DNA of 64,000 bases from Emmonsiellopsis sp. PD_33. Its lineage: Eukaryota; Ascomycota; Eurotiomycetes; Onygenales; Ajellomycetaceae. Under the pieces are notes generated by a model, which was given only the letters and a program-made list of their open reading frames with translations, did not search any database and was not told the DNA's origin. The stretch lies in NCBI GenBank assembly GCA_032988165.1, contig JANTQF010000021.1, positions 1-64,000 of the forward strand. The letters run 5' to 3'. Numbering within the stretch: position 1 is the first letter of the stretch; each line of letters opens with the position of its first letter. Position numbers and translations under genes: made by a program. Shown here piece by piece: positions 33,006-44,057 of this stretch.

Positions 33006-34364
33006 TCAAGAATACATCAGATCGTCCATCCGCTGGCTCGGGGTCGGCGGCAGAGCTTTCATATCATCGCCCAGATCCATAATCGAGTCCGTCTTACTCC
33101 CAAGGACACTGCTGAACGAGTCCATAAACTCAAAGTCTTCCATCACCGCTCCGAATCCGTAACAGCGAATCTTCCCATTTAAATCGTCCATCATGTGTCG
33201 GACGTCCTCTCTGGTAAGCGACGGATACATGTCGTGGCTCTTCAGATATTGCAGTGCCATTACGGGCGTTATCTGACCTTCGGTGACTAGCTGGCGACTG
33301 AGATTTAAGAGCATCGCCAAATTCGCGTGAGGCGGATCATTCGTTTGGATTGGGTATATTTGGCCCGGGTCTGCGGCGGCCATTTGGGTTGGTGGTGGAC
33401 ACGACGCCATCAGGGCGTGGCCGGAAATGGTTTCGTTCTCGACATCGTCTTCAGCCCGCTTGCAGACGTATTCCAAGTGGCTGCGGCAAGAGTCTTCTAG
33501 TCTGCGCATGCATGTCAGAACACCAAGCGTATGAGATGAGTGACTGAACGAGGTCTACTTACTTGAGAATAAAGTCGATACCCAACTGGGGATCCGTTTC
33601 AAATACGCCTGGCATATCCCCGATAGCAGTACTATCATTACCCAATTGGTTCGATTCCGCCAGAACTCCCGGTTGTTCGAGTTGGTGACCATGTGATCCT
33701 GAATATGAATACATGTTTCCGTTGTCTGTATAGTCCGACGCCGTACCGGGACTCAGGGCCGATACTGTAGTCGGGGGTGTGGTAAGAAAATTCCCACTCC
33801 CTAGTAACCCGTGGGACTGCGAGTGAGAGTGCGAATGGGAGTGGGAATTACTGCCGCTGAACGAATTTGCATGCGCGTGGTGGTTGCCTGTACGAAGAGC
33901 TTTCCGTCGTTCAAGTTCAGCTTCAAATTGGATACCATGGGCAGCAAGCAGCTCTCGCAAAACCATATTCTCCTCCTTTTGTTCCTGTAATATCCGTTTT
34001 TGATGTTGTGATGACATATTGCTTGCTGCTATATCATTGCTGTATGATTCCCTTAATCGAGCTATCTCTGTCTCTAATGATCTTATGTACTGCTCTTTCC
34101 GCTCTCGATGGGTTCTATATCAAATCAGTCGCCGGACTGGATAGATATCCTTGCTAGAACTCATGGCTTACCTTTGAGCTTGCCTATTGAGCTCCTGACG
34201 CCGCGTCTGTGCAGGTTTGCTATCTGGCTTGGGGCCTCTTCGTTTGGGCTGTTGCCCTTCTATTATGTGTTAGGACTATCATCATCGGGATGAAGAGCAA
34301 TGAAAATACCTCGAGTGGATTTCTTCTGCGCGCCGCCCAAGTTCTTTAAGAAAGACATGCTCAT
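33006..34364 (-). CDS. AP-1-like bZIP transcription factor
   Basis: Exons 34364-34310, 34259-34172, 34114-33563 and 33501-33006 give 396 residues. The start MSMSFLKNLGGAQKKSTR leads in frame across intron 1 into EGQQPKRRGPKPDSKPAQ. A longer open frame starting at 34473 is in the wrong phase for this splice, which decides the start. The basic region is QELNRQAQRTHRERKEQY (residues 40-57), a Pap1/AP-1-like NxxAQ-R type, followed by a zipper to about residue 110. Then comes a His/Ser repeat (NSHSHSHSHSQSHG) and a Ser/Thr-rich part. The C-terminal third contains CRSHLEYVCKRAEDD and a domain with LAMLLNLSRQL and EGQITPVMALQYLKSH, common in a group of fungal bZIPs. Cysteines are few, so a Yap1-style redox switch is not evident. 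Targets unknown. Confidence 0.9.
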
Positions 34365-37300
34365 CAACGACGGGCTCTTTGCGAGAGTACGCTGGGTGTC
34401 TGATATGCCACGCTATTCGTTCTGCCTCCAATGGAGAGCTAGAAGGAGAGGAGGAACAGCAGCCATGCGCCATTGAATAGACAGAGGGGTGCTATTCCTC
34501 CTCATCCAATTGGCCCTCCATGGAGGAAACGAAAGCGCAAAAAGTAAGCGTCCGATCAAGCCAAGCGGTATAAATCTAATCAAAGTCGAAAGCAGGCAAC
34601 AATCAACGTCCCCTGTAAAGACGAAATACCAAAAGCTTGGAATCTCTGGAATCTATAGAGAAACTGAAAGAAAAGTAGACATAGAACACGAGGATAAATC
34701 CGTGAATCGGCCAGGAAGGCAGGCCTTTTGGGAATGGAAGTTGATTCAAGATAGGACGCACGGGATTTAACCCAGCGAATAACGCGCGCCCGTCGTAGTG
34801 TGATAGCGGGAAAATGCAACAGTTTTGGAAAACTGATTCTCAAGATAATAGAGGGAATCCATAGGAAGAAAAGTAATAGTGTTTCTTTACATACCATAGT
34901 CGGCGCCCGAGTTACCATTCCTCTCGCCAGGGTCAATGAGACCGCCATGCTGTCCAAGAGAAGCCATCATAAACTCCCAAATAGGGTTTTCTGGTGACAG
35001 GTGGATCAGACGGTACAGAATAAAGATATATGGGAGCCGGCACGCCCAGATTGATAACCAGTGTGGACGAGTGGTGGAGTCTACCGCGAGTGTACACCAG
35101 GAACTTAAATTTTGACCGGGAGCAAACGGGATGCGATAGAGGAGCGGTGTCACGGCGGGGAATTGATTGACAGCCCAGAGACCGGAGATAAAACCGGAAG
35201 CACACAGTGCGAGGGGATTGAAGAACGGAAGATGAAGCTGAAAATGTCTGAACGATGTCGCATATATCGCCGTTCCTGCTTGTCGCTGAGTAAGCAGCGC
35301 CTCAGCCGGTCACGGGGCTGTCTTGCCCTAACTAATATCAGATGCAACCAACGATCTGTTTCTATTCTCCCCTGGCTGAGCTCGCTTCGAAGTTCTCACT
35401 CGATCTGTTGCGTATTGGTTTGCGTGTTTGTCAGGTTTTATGACTATGCCACAGCCAGATAAGACAGCGTGTCGCTATTTATGCCGAACGCTTCCACACA
35501 GTGCGTGTGGGTTTCGGTGATAAATGCTACGTCTTCTCCGGACAACGGGGCCAAAATCCGATCACAGCTGCATTCCCTTGGACGTGTCTTGGGTATTATG
35601 AGGCGTGAGGGGAATCCAGCAGGATTTGGGGTTCTAGGCTAAAGCCATGGTGGGCAGTGCAGCGACAGAACCCCTCCCATAGCACTTTGAAAATTGATAC
35701 CCGAGTGAGGAAGAGCCGGACAGTGTTCCAATGGTCAATATCTCAGACACACCCGGTTCTGGATCGGTGCTGCTAAGATCTTAGCCACAGGCGTTAATTC
35801 ATGCTTGGTTTACTTAAACAGTTTTAGTGCAACGGGATGACCATCTTGGAGACAGACGATCAAGCATCTTCCTGACAGCTGTGACCGGTTTGCACAACAG
35901 TCTGCCACAGACCAGCCTCGTGCAGCCTGGATTAAGGTTAAATCGATTCATGTTCTTCGACTGCGCCTCATCAGCTCACGCCATTATCAACATGCAAGTA
36001 TTCTTGAATCCAAGCAGGGTTGTTGGAAGCTGCCATGTTCAAACTCGAGGAGAGTTCAGAAACAGCCAACGTTTCCATATTTGCGTCCTCAGAACATGAC
36101 GAGGAAAACCTGCTATCCCGGATTGGCTTGACCGACTGAATGCCGCAAGCCGCCAAGGACAATATAACCGTTGGCCCCCGCATTCTGAGAACTCGCAGAG
36201 GGGGCTATTCCTGAGCCAGCGATGTCAGGGGCTAGAATGTTCTCTATCCGGCAACTCATGACCCGAAGGGGAAGTCAATCTAATTATTTACCTGCCAACC
36301 TGGGACTAGATATCCACACCATTGCCGGACTAGTTATGCATCATGAGTATCAAAACAGGGATAACTACCAAGGCTTGGGAATGGTTGATACTGAACAAAC
36401 AACCTGGCAGCAAGTTTGGTAGCATTTTATCCCTTTCCTTCTCTTTCCATCACTAGACTCTGTGATGAAGTGTGGGAAACCTTCAATATGGATGTTCGTC
36501 AGGGTATCAGCCGTGCTGTGCAGCGCCAACGAATAGAACGTTTGGAACAAACCCGACAACAGCCGGGAGACGTGTAGTTCAGTATTTCTGTTCCATTCAA
36601 GCCCCATATCAGTTTAAATCCAAACTTAAATCCAACATGGTTTTATTCTTCTACTTGTATGCTGACCATGTTCCATTCTCCTCATTAGTGCTTCTGTCCC
36701 CCACAATATTACACATTTACCCCTCAACTTCCCCAATGACCCCAAGTATTGCTGGGGGGTCTGTCTACTTGTTAACTACGGATACCATAGACCCTAATCC
36801 CTGCCCTGATCTCTCCTCTGCAAACAAATCCCGCTTTCCGCCTCAAGGACAGACCACCCCCCCTCTCTAAACCCCGCTTGTAACTAACCCACCCGGCCAC
36901 TTATCCTTTGCCTTGCCCACTAGGAGCGATTACCTTCCACACAATGACGCATCCCATCCATCAGCCACACCGCGTAGGTCCGGGGGAACGAATCACCACT
37001 CAGAGGAGCAAAAAGGGGGTCCACTAACTGGACGCCTGGGCCCTTACCCTCCTAGCTTTGGGGGTGAGATAAAAAAGGTATTTGGCAGTAATAAATGTAT
37101 TTGGGTGAATGCATGGTTTCTCGTGTATGTACCCTGATGGCGGGTGATCCGCGACTGGGGCTGTACAATCCATCTCCCGGTAACTACTGTGGCTATGTAC
37201 TACTTCGGCCTCTGCTGTTCCCGGAGGAATTCCAACCAGAGCACGAGGCGGCCGGGTTTCCGAATGCTCGACCACAAAAGGTTCACCTTAGTGCGGGGAT

Positions 37301-37493
37301 CACTTATTTCATTCTCCTGACATCGAGTTATGCAGAGTACTAGTATGCGTCAAAACATCCCTGAATCGTAGCTAGTCCATTCAACTCATTAATTCAAATT
37401 AGAGAAGGCTTATTAGTTACAACTTACTTCAGCCCGCTTCGGGGATCGAAAATCGAGAGCTTCAAAGTGGGCCACCTAAGCCCCATGCTGAAA
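34365..37493. other. Long gene-poor interval
   Basis: This 3.1 kb holds the upstream region of the AP-1-like bZIP gene and further sequence without recognisable genes. The longest frames (36472-36870 plus; 34580-34957 minus) have no domain, no splice context and average composition, and I judge them random. Large promoters like this are common for developmental regulators. No transposon termini were seen. Confidence 0.5.
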
Positions 37494-37811
37494 CTAAACG
37501 ACAGTGTCATCGCACTGATCGTCAGCTGGATACGCGCGGTGGAATGCGATCGCGGCGTCAAGATTTTCGTCCTGCATCGAGCACATTATTTGCGCCTCCT
37601 TGATCTGCTGTAGGTAACGGATCCGCTTTCCATGAGTAGTGGGCGACTCGCCCATCAACATCAACGGGTCATCGCATGCGTAGTTGGAACCTGTTATTAT
37701 CGGTCAGCTAAGAATGCAGGCATGCAGGGGGTCAGAGAGTAGAAACCAACCAGGACGGTCGCATTTGTGACCGAGGAAGCTCGTATGCTCACTCTCTTGA
37801 TCTGGCATCAT
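37494..37811 (-). CDS. Small two-exon gene candidate, unknown function
   Basis: Exons 37811-37751 and 37690-37494 join in frame to 85 residues. The intron has donor GTTGGT, a possible branch TAGCTGAC and acceptor AACAG. The product starts MMPDQESEHTSFLGHKCDRP and continues SNYACDDPLMLMGESPTTHG, then a charged helix-like RIRYLQQIKEAQ. It is acidic, has Cys17, 25, 59 and 80, and shows no signal peptide or membrane segment. The same frame stays open upstream of the ATG for about 40 codons (SSTSSNGRKHQRSEG), so an additional 5' exon is possible and this may be the end of a longer or decayed gene. Third-position C/G bias supports coding. I do not recognise the family. Confidence 0.45.
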
Positions 37812-39147
37812 ATCAGGACGAGTGGTGGATCCTTCTGATCTCTGGTGTTTCCGGCCGTTGGATGAAGTCGAGGAGACTAGTAAGCACGGGGCTCTATCTA
37901 TCTATCTACCTTACGGAGTATTTAGCAGAGGCATTGTCGTCATCGTGGCGTAACTTGTAGGTTTTGTTTAAGTCACTCTGGGTTCGTGCCCTGCCACCGA
38001 AAAGTCAAAGACCCCGTCTCAAATCCCCGGTGTATCCATTCACTGATCCTGTGACTGTGACTATGGTGTACACAAAATAATGTACGACAGTGAAAAGATT
38101 GTTGTCTGAATGATGGCCAGTCACTAATAATAGTCCGCAAAGGAGTCCCGTCCATGGCTGACCACTGGGTATGAAGCGTATTGCGTATGTCTTATCTAGT
38201 TAGCGAGTTAATCGGGTTTACGGCCAGGAACTGACTAGTTAGCATAACTAACTAGTTGGTCAACCAACTAACTGCTGGCTAAGTTAACAAGCGCAGACAA
38301 CCAGATCATTGCATTGTCGGCTCCTCCGCATTTAAGTACTCCGTAGTCATTCTGTCTCCAGGCCGATATCCGTGAGGAGCTCTACCGCTTGAACTTGGGT
38401 TATGGGCATAGAAGATTGTGACTAGCAGTGCTGGATGCACTATGAGCAGCCCGTATTGAGCTGCTGGAGTATGTGGTTTGGCAAAGCACCTTGCCGGATG
38501 TCCACTAACCCATGGATCCATGCATATGAGTCGGCTAACATGGCAAGAGCCGGAGGAGTACCGAGCAGGACATATGCTTTGAGAGCATTATGGCTAGCTA
38601 TTCGTTATTATTTAAGCCGGATATTTGGTAAAATATCTGGATTGATTTCTGTCAAAAGGACTTCCTCCTCCTTTTATCCACATTTCAAGGCGTCAAAGGT
38701 GGGGGGAGAAGCGGCCCATTTTTGAACCATCAAGCCCAACCAAGTTGCACCAACCAGTCACATCTCTCCTGCTGGTTCACAGCATCAACTTTGCCGAACC
38801 GGACGCCGCCCTCATCTGGCGGGAAGAGCTAAACCGAGTTTAACGTGCGATAGCATACTGAGATGGCCCACCTATCGTGACACCGAACCAAACTCCGTTA
38901 TCCAAAATGAGGGGTTTATCTCTCTATCTTCCAGATAGCCGGAGGAAAGGGCAGACCGATAACCGCTTTGGCGAGAGAGGGGGAATCTGCAGACGCTTGT
39001 CCTACCACACCATTTAAGAATGACCGTCTGGTGCCCTGCGATGTTCTGTCTCCTATCTCTGTCCTCGATACCACCGGCGTATCCGGCCTCCTATCTTGCT
39101 AATAATTAAATCCGCCCTTTGTAAAAAGACTTACCACTGATATCGCA
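37812..39147. other. Gene-free interval with palindromes
   Basis: This 1.3 kb upstream of the amidase gene contains a TATC microsatellite at about 37892-37910 and the palindrome cluster listed separately. No gene is seen. Confidence 0.5.
38234..38270. repeat. Overlapping inverted repeats (CTAGTTAG/AGTTGGT palindromes)
   Basis: ACTAGTTAG (38234-38242) is repeated inverted at 38248-38256 with a 5-base spacer. Overlapping its right arm, TAGTTGGT (38253-38260) pairs with ACCAACTA (38263-38270) across a 2-base spacer. A further CTAGTTAG copy lies just upstream near 38197. The cluster is about 0.9 kb upstream of the amidase start and could bind dimeric factors or form cruciforms. Confidence 0.75.
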
Positions 39148-40980
39148 ATGGCCGCTGAACCATGGGAAGAGCGCGCAAAGGCGGTTCGCGATTATCGCGA
39201 TGCGACTCTCGCAAAAGTTGACCCCCCCCTCGCCCCCTTACCCGATCCATTGCCATTGAGCTCCAAAGACCTGCCGAAGCAGCTCCTCACCGCCCGCGAA
39301 TATGAATTGACCGAGAATTACGATGCAATTGCGCTTCTCCGCATGCTGCGCGACAAAGAAGTCTCGTCTGAGGAGTTGACGAGAGCATTCCTCCGTCGGG
39401 CAGCTATTGCTCAATATGCGGTTCGTTCAAGTCATGCCCTCCTCCCGGCTTAAATGTGATGCCATTTGCTGATGGGAGCTGGTTTGGCTACCTAGGTAAA
39501 CTGCGTTACTGAGCTCATGTGGGACGATGCAATTGAGCGAGCCAGATATCTTGATTCTCTCCCAAAGCCCGTTGGTCCGCTCCATGGTCTGCCTATTTCG
39601 ATCAAGGAGCACCATGGAATGAAGGGCAAAAAATGTAATGCCTCATGTGTCGACTGGGTCGACCATCCTTCGGATAACAGCACTCTGAATGACACGCTTT
39701 ACGATGCCGGCTGTGTCTTTTATGTTCGGACGACGGGCCCTCAGCTTCTGATGCATCTGGAGACCTCGAGCAATATATACGGTCGGACTGTAAATCCATC
39801 CAACCGCGATCTCAGTTCGGGAGGTAGTAGTGGTGGTGAGGGAGCTCTGATAGCCATGGGAGGAAGTGTTTTGGTGAGTATTCCCCTTCTTAAAAGAACA
39901 ACTTGGGATTTGTTCTTCGCCGGTCCATACTACCAAAAGGCGCGACTAACTAGTTAAAGGGTATTGGTGGCGATATTGGCGGTAGTGTTCGCGGTCCCGC
40001 TAGTTTCACTGGCATATATGGTTTTAAACCCACCTGTCACCGGATCCCACTTAAAGGGATGAAAACCTGTTTCGGTGGTGATGCTATTGCGGGGACATAC
40101 GGTCCCTTATGCCGTAGCCGAGAAAGCATCAATTTGCTCATGGAAGTTGTTTTGGCTACCGAGCCCTGGCGGATTGACCCATCGTTGGCCCCTATCCCGT
40201 GGACTCCAGTCAAGTTGACAAAGCCGTTGAAGATTGCCATTGAATGGGATGACGGCGTTGTCAAACCACATCCACCTATACTCCGTGCGCTTAGGGAGGT
40301 TGCCGATGCATGCCGCAAAGCTGGTATGGAGGTTGTTGATTGGGTGCCGCTTGATCATGCGAAGGGATGGGATATCACATCTGCACTGTATTTCCCCGAT
40401 GGGGGCAGGGCTGCCCTTGGTAGTTTGGAGGCTTCTGGCGAACCAGCCCTACCATTGACCAAATTCATTGTTAGCGAGAACCCGAATTGTAAAGACCACA
40501 CCATGCATGAATTCTGGAAAGTACGCAACATTTCCTTTTCCCTCTTTTCACCCACAACTGCTGACACAAAGGCCGCAGCTCTGCGCGGAACGTGAAAGCT
40601 ACCGCGAATCATACGCCAAACACTGGTCATCGACAGCCGCCTCGCCTACCGGAGAGGTCGATTTGATCCTCTGTCCAGCCCACCCCGGCTGCGCTGCACC
40701 CCACGAGCAAGCGCGTTACTGGCCTTACACCTCCCAGTGGAATCTGCTCAACTATCCTGGCGTAGTCTTCCCCGTCACAACCGTCGATCCGGCAGTAGAT
40801 GTCCGCGATGAGAGCTATAAGCCGCGTAACGAGAAGGATAGATTCAACTATGAGCTCTATACCGGACCAGAGAGATATGCAAATGCGCCTGTTAATTTGC
40901 AAGTTGTCGGGAGGCGGTACTGCGATGAGAAGGTCATGGCTGGTCTTGAGGCAATTGAAAAGGCAATGGGAAGAGAGTGA
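39148..40980 (+). CDS. Amidase-signature family protein, acetamidase-like
   Basis: A hydrolase of short amides related to fungal acetamidases such as AmdS. Exons 39148-39420, 39496-39873, 39960-40520 and 40579-40980 give 537 residues, close to the family length. The catalytic Ser-cisSer-Lys triad is visible: Lys in GLPISIKEHH (about residue 127), Ser in the glycine-rich SSGGSSGGEGAL, and the nucleophile Ser in GGDIGGSVRGPASFTGIYGF. The N-terminus EELTRAFLRRAAIAQ and the C-terminal QWNLLNYPGVVFPVT also match. No signal peptide is seen, so it is probably cytosolic. Substrate is not predictable. The intron before the catalytic GGDIGG loop falls in the same region as in other fungal amidases, as far as I recall. 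Confidence 0.93.
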
Positions 40981-41490
40981 GAGTACCAGTAGTCCTGGTA
41001 GTGTAGTTCCTTGGATGCTTTTCTTCCGGCCATGTAAAGCGTTTTCATGTTGATATCCGTTTCAGCCCGTGGTTCGTCACAACTCCAGCCATAGATCAGC
41101 GTACGTTCGTGCCTATCATAGTACGCTAGTAGTAATATGAAGCTTCGATTGCCATTCCATTAGGTGGCCCTGGGTAAATGCGTAGACTCGCCAGAGCAGA
41201 GTGGTGGAATGAATGCGTATTCCGCCCTTTATTGAAGTTGTTGTTGTCTAGAGTTGTCACAAAAGGTAAAACTCGTGTTTTCCAAAATAGGCAATTCTGA
41301 ACCTCACTGGATGATTAAGCTTTAGCCTCGCAGCATTTCATTTCATCATCAAATTCCAACCCGGCGCAAAGGGGCCCCAATAATTGCAAGTCAAAGGCTG
41401 ATAACGATGCATGCTGTTCCTAAGTCACGTCTGGCTATAATATCAACATTTTTTCAAGAACTTCTCACTCGATGATACATTCAAGTTCCT
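40981..41490. other. Intergenic, no gene seen
   Basis: This 0.5 kb separates the amidase from the next plus-strand gene. Nothing recognisable is present. Confidence 0.6.
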
Positions 41491-43122
41491 ATGGCGGAAA
41501 ACGTGGAGATATTGGTCCATGTCTCTGCTCCAGGGACTACGAAGGACGATGCAACCTACCGCGCGCATGCAGATGCCTATCTCGACTTTGAGCCTGTGTC
41601 GAGAGTCTGTATATACCCTGGTCCTCTGAACGACGGGGTCGCAGCAGATGCGCTGTCCGAAGCACGGCAAAATGCCACTGTATCAACACCACAGCACGAC
41701 AGCGGGATCCATTCAGAGGACCAAATTAGTCTGTTGAACACCTCAGAGACAAGTTTCCAACCTTATTTGCTTTCCGCACAGAAGAGCACGCCCCTGCCAT
41801 CGACGTGGGGCCCGAGTTTTGGTGATACTACATTTGGTATCCTGGATGCCCCAAACGACAGCGTTATTCAGAAGTCCTTCACACAGAACGATGCCAGCGC
41901 TGCTGCTGAGAATACATTTTCGAGCTTTCTTATTCCTCCTATAACTCCGGACCCCTGTTCATCAAAACCGCAGGAAACTATTCCCAGCTCGCAAGTGTCT
42001 GAAACCCCGCCCAGTGTGGTTCCTGAATCCCCATCTTCCTTCCAGGCTAGTTGGAACGTTGAGAAGGATAATAGCCCGCTGAGAAATTCAGTTCAGTTTG
42101 TACAAATTGGCAGATCGCCGTCTCTAGACCAGAGTTCACAATCTAAACGGCAGCGTCTATCTCTTTCACCAGCATGCATCCCCTCCTCCATACCTGAGGG
42201 AACCGCCCCAACATCGTCAATATCAGAGCCACCACCAGCCTCTCAGTCGGTTCCTGGACAGGGTCTCTCCCTAGGAACTCCCTATCTAGGTGTACAAGAA
42301 CAGACGCTAGAACAACCATCCTCTTCCCCTCTTGAAACAGGCGCGGCCCGCCTGGCCCCCTCGATACCAACATCTTCTATACCGGAGCCGTCATCGACCC
42401 CACAACTAGCTACGCAACAAGATACCCCTCTAGAAAACTCACCCCCTGATTCACGGCGGGGAATCCTAGCCCGCCTTTCCTCTCTACCCCTAGAAATCAA
42501 CGCGCCCCGACCAGCCCCCTCCTCAACAGCCGAATTCACAACCCACATCACCCCAACCCTCCAAATGCTCGCCAACCAACTAAAACTATCCCGCGTCTTC
42601 AAACCATCCCGCCAAACGCGGTCCCTACGCGCACTAGAACGCGGCTACTGGGCCCTAAACCTCTCCATTTCAACCACTGCAAGCGATGAAACGCAACCTA
42701 CCACCAGCAGCAGCAGTAGTCCATGGACAGCGAAACGCTTTTTCGAGTTCTGGGACTTTTTGTCCAAATTCATCGCCCATGATGGGCGCGCCGGTTGGGG
42801 CGTGTGGTGTATTTGTGACTCCAACTCCCCATCCTTATCCTCATCCTCACCCGCCCGCCTGACCGCCACCGCCACCGACACCCCTACTTCCATCATCGAC
42901 CTCACCACACAATCACCACTACACCCCAATACAAATATAAATACACCTACCCATCCCGAACCGGGCGACTTAACATCGCTCACCGTAAAAATATACACCT
43001 GGGGCGAAGTAGCCCCGCATATCTACCTCCTCATGTACCTCGCCAGCGATAGGAAGGTGAGGAAGGTACCTGGTGTCCAGTGGCGGGATGGTGCGGATGA
43101 GGGGGTTATTTTTATGGATTGA
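41491..43122 (+). CDS. Uncharacterised fungal protein, 543 residues
   Basis: This single-exon gene has no family I can name. The N-terminus (MAENVEILVHVSAPGTTKDD, then YRAHADAYLDFEP) looks folded. Residues 55-370 are low-complexity Ser/Pro/Thr/Gln-rich and probably disordered. The C-terminus from about 375 is again compact, with RALERGYWALNLS, WTAKRFFEFWDFLSKFIAHD, GRAGWGVWCICD and TWGEVAPHIYLLMYLASDRK, rich in Trp and aromatic residues. No membrane helix or signal is seen. The pattern of two conserved ends around a variable linker is like several lineage-restricted fungal proteins that bind partners. The frame is intact and the stop at 43122 is followed by A/T-rich sequence. Confidence 0.8.
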   Translation: MAENVEILVHVSAPGTTKDDATYRAHADAYLDFEPVSRVCIYPGPLNDGVAADALSEARQNATVSTPQHDSGIHSEDQISLLNTSETSFQPYLLSAQKSTPLPSTWGPSFGDTTFGILDAPNDSVIQKSFTQNDASAAAENTFSSFLIPPITPDPCSSKPQETIPSSQVSETPPSVVPESPSSFQASWNVEKDNSPLRNSVQFVQIGRSPSLDQSSQSKRQRLSLSPACIPSSIPEGTAPTSSISEPPPASQSVPGQGLSLGTPYLGVQEQTLEQPSSSPLETGAARLAPSIPTSSIPEPSSTPQLATQQDTPLENSPPDSRRGILARLSSLPLEINAPRPAPSSTAEFTTHITPTLQMLANQLKLSRVFKPSRQTRSLRALERGYWALNLSISTTASDETQPTTSSSSSPWTAKRFFEFWDFLSKFIAHDGRAGWGVWCICDSNSPSLSSSSPARLTATATDTPTSIIDLTTQSPLHPNTNINTPTHPEPGDLTSLTVKIYTWGEVAPHIYLLMYLASDRKVRKVPGVQWRDGADEGVIFMD

Positions 43123-43331
43123 TTCTGTTTTTTATTAATTGGCTAGCTATGGCGTTTTCGTTGAGTATATGTATGTATAAACATGGGTAACTCGAATGCA
43201 GGGTATGCACGATTTTTTTTTTGAATTTTATCTACTCCGTGGGCTTGAGTCTCAGCAACTATGGAGAATTTTGAGTACTCTGATACATAGCAATATAATG
43301 TCAATTTTCCTTGACTCGACACACTACCACC

Positions 43332-43426
43332 TCCCCGATGGTCTAACGGTTATGATTTCCGCTTGTCACTGCATGATTGCAATCTGAGAAGCGCGGGAGA
43401 CCAGGGTTCGACTCCCTGTCGAGGAG
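43332..43426 (+). tRNA. tRNA-Asp (anticodon GTC) with 23-base intron
   Basis: The plus strand folds as a tRNA with an intron at 43369-43391, one base after the anticodon GTC (43365-43367). The anticodon stem TCCGC/GCGGG, T-arm CAGGG-TTCGACT-CCCTG and A box (TGGTCTAACGG) are good. Discriminator is G, as in tRNA-Asp. The acceptor stem TCCCCGA/TCGAGGA has one C-A mismatch at the fourth pair. A T-run from 43430 should terminate RNA polymerase III. The mismatch leaves a small chance that this copy is decaying. Confidence 0.82.
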
Positions 43427-44057
43427 ATATTTTTTTTTTATTTTTTTACTCCTGAAAAGTTTGGGCTTGGCATAACAGGTTAGTTAACTGGCAACCCGAC
43501 TAACTTACAAATGGTGCTCTGAATGGGGTCATTTTGATGTGCTGTTCAGAGGGCCAGAGTATATAATCCTGCCTCCGCTTACCCGGCCTGTTTGGTGTAG
43601 TAATAACTCAACCCCTACGAGCTCAGGGTCCTTAACGGGACAAGGTTATGATGTAGTATGTAACGCAGCTAGCTATTCATTCTTCTCTTAACTAGCATTA
43701 TCACTTCTGCTTATAAGTTATTACCATCGCATCGCATAAAGCAGAGTTTTGAAAACAGACACGCCAGCATTCAAAGGAAAGCAAAGCAAAGCAGTCATGC
43801 ATCCATCCATTTTATTTTGGCTGCATCCATGGGAATAAACAACATGTAGCGAGGCAGGGGAGCCGCCGGATATGATATGCAAAGATAGCAACTTAAGATT
43901 GTAACAAATATGGATACAAGCAAAACTCCCCACCCAGTACTAAAGAGTTGGCAGTGATAAAAAAGAAACGAATCCCGCGAAAAAAAAAAAGAATTTAAAT
44001 GCATCTTAAATGAACAGGGTGAAGTAAACGGCACTAAATAAAACCCGATCGATGAAA
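43427..44057. other. Intergenic, no gene seen
   Basis: This 0.6 kb between the tRNA and the Ars2 3' end has the tRNA T-run and a short GTTAGT/ACTAAC inverted repeat near 43479-43504. No gene is seen. Confidence 0.55.

Noticed and set aside
34282..34473. Earlier ATG at 34473 as start of the AP-1-like bZIP
   Set aside because: Its frame enters intron 1 in the wrong phase for EGQQPKRRG; the ATG at 34364 fits.
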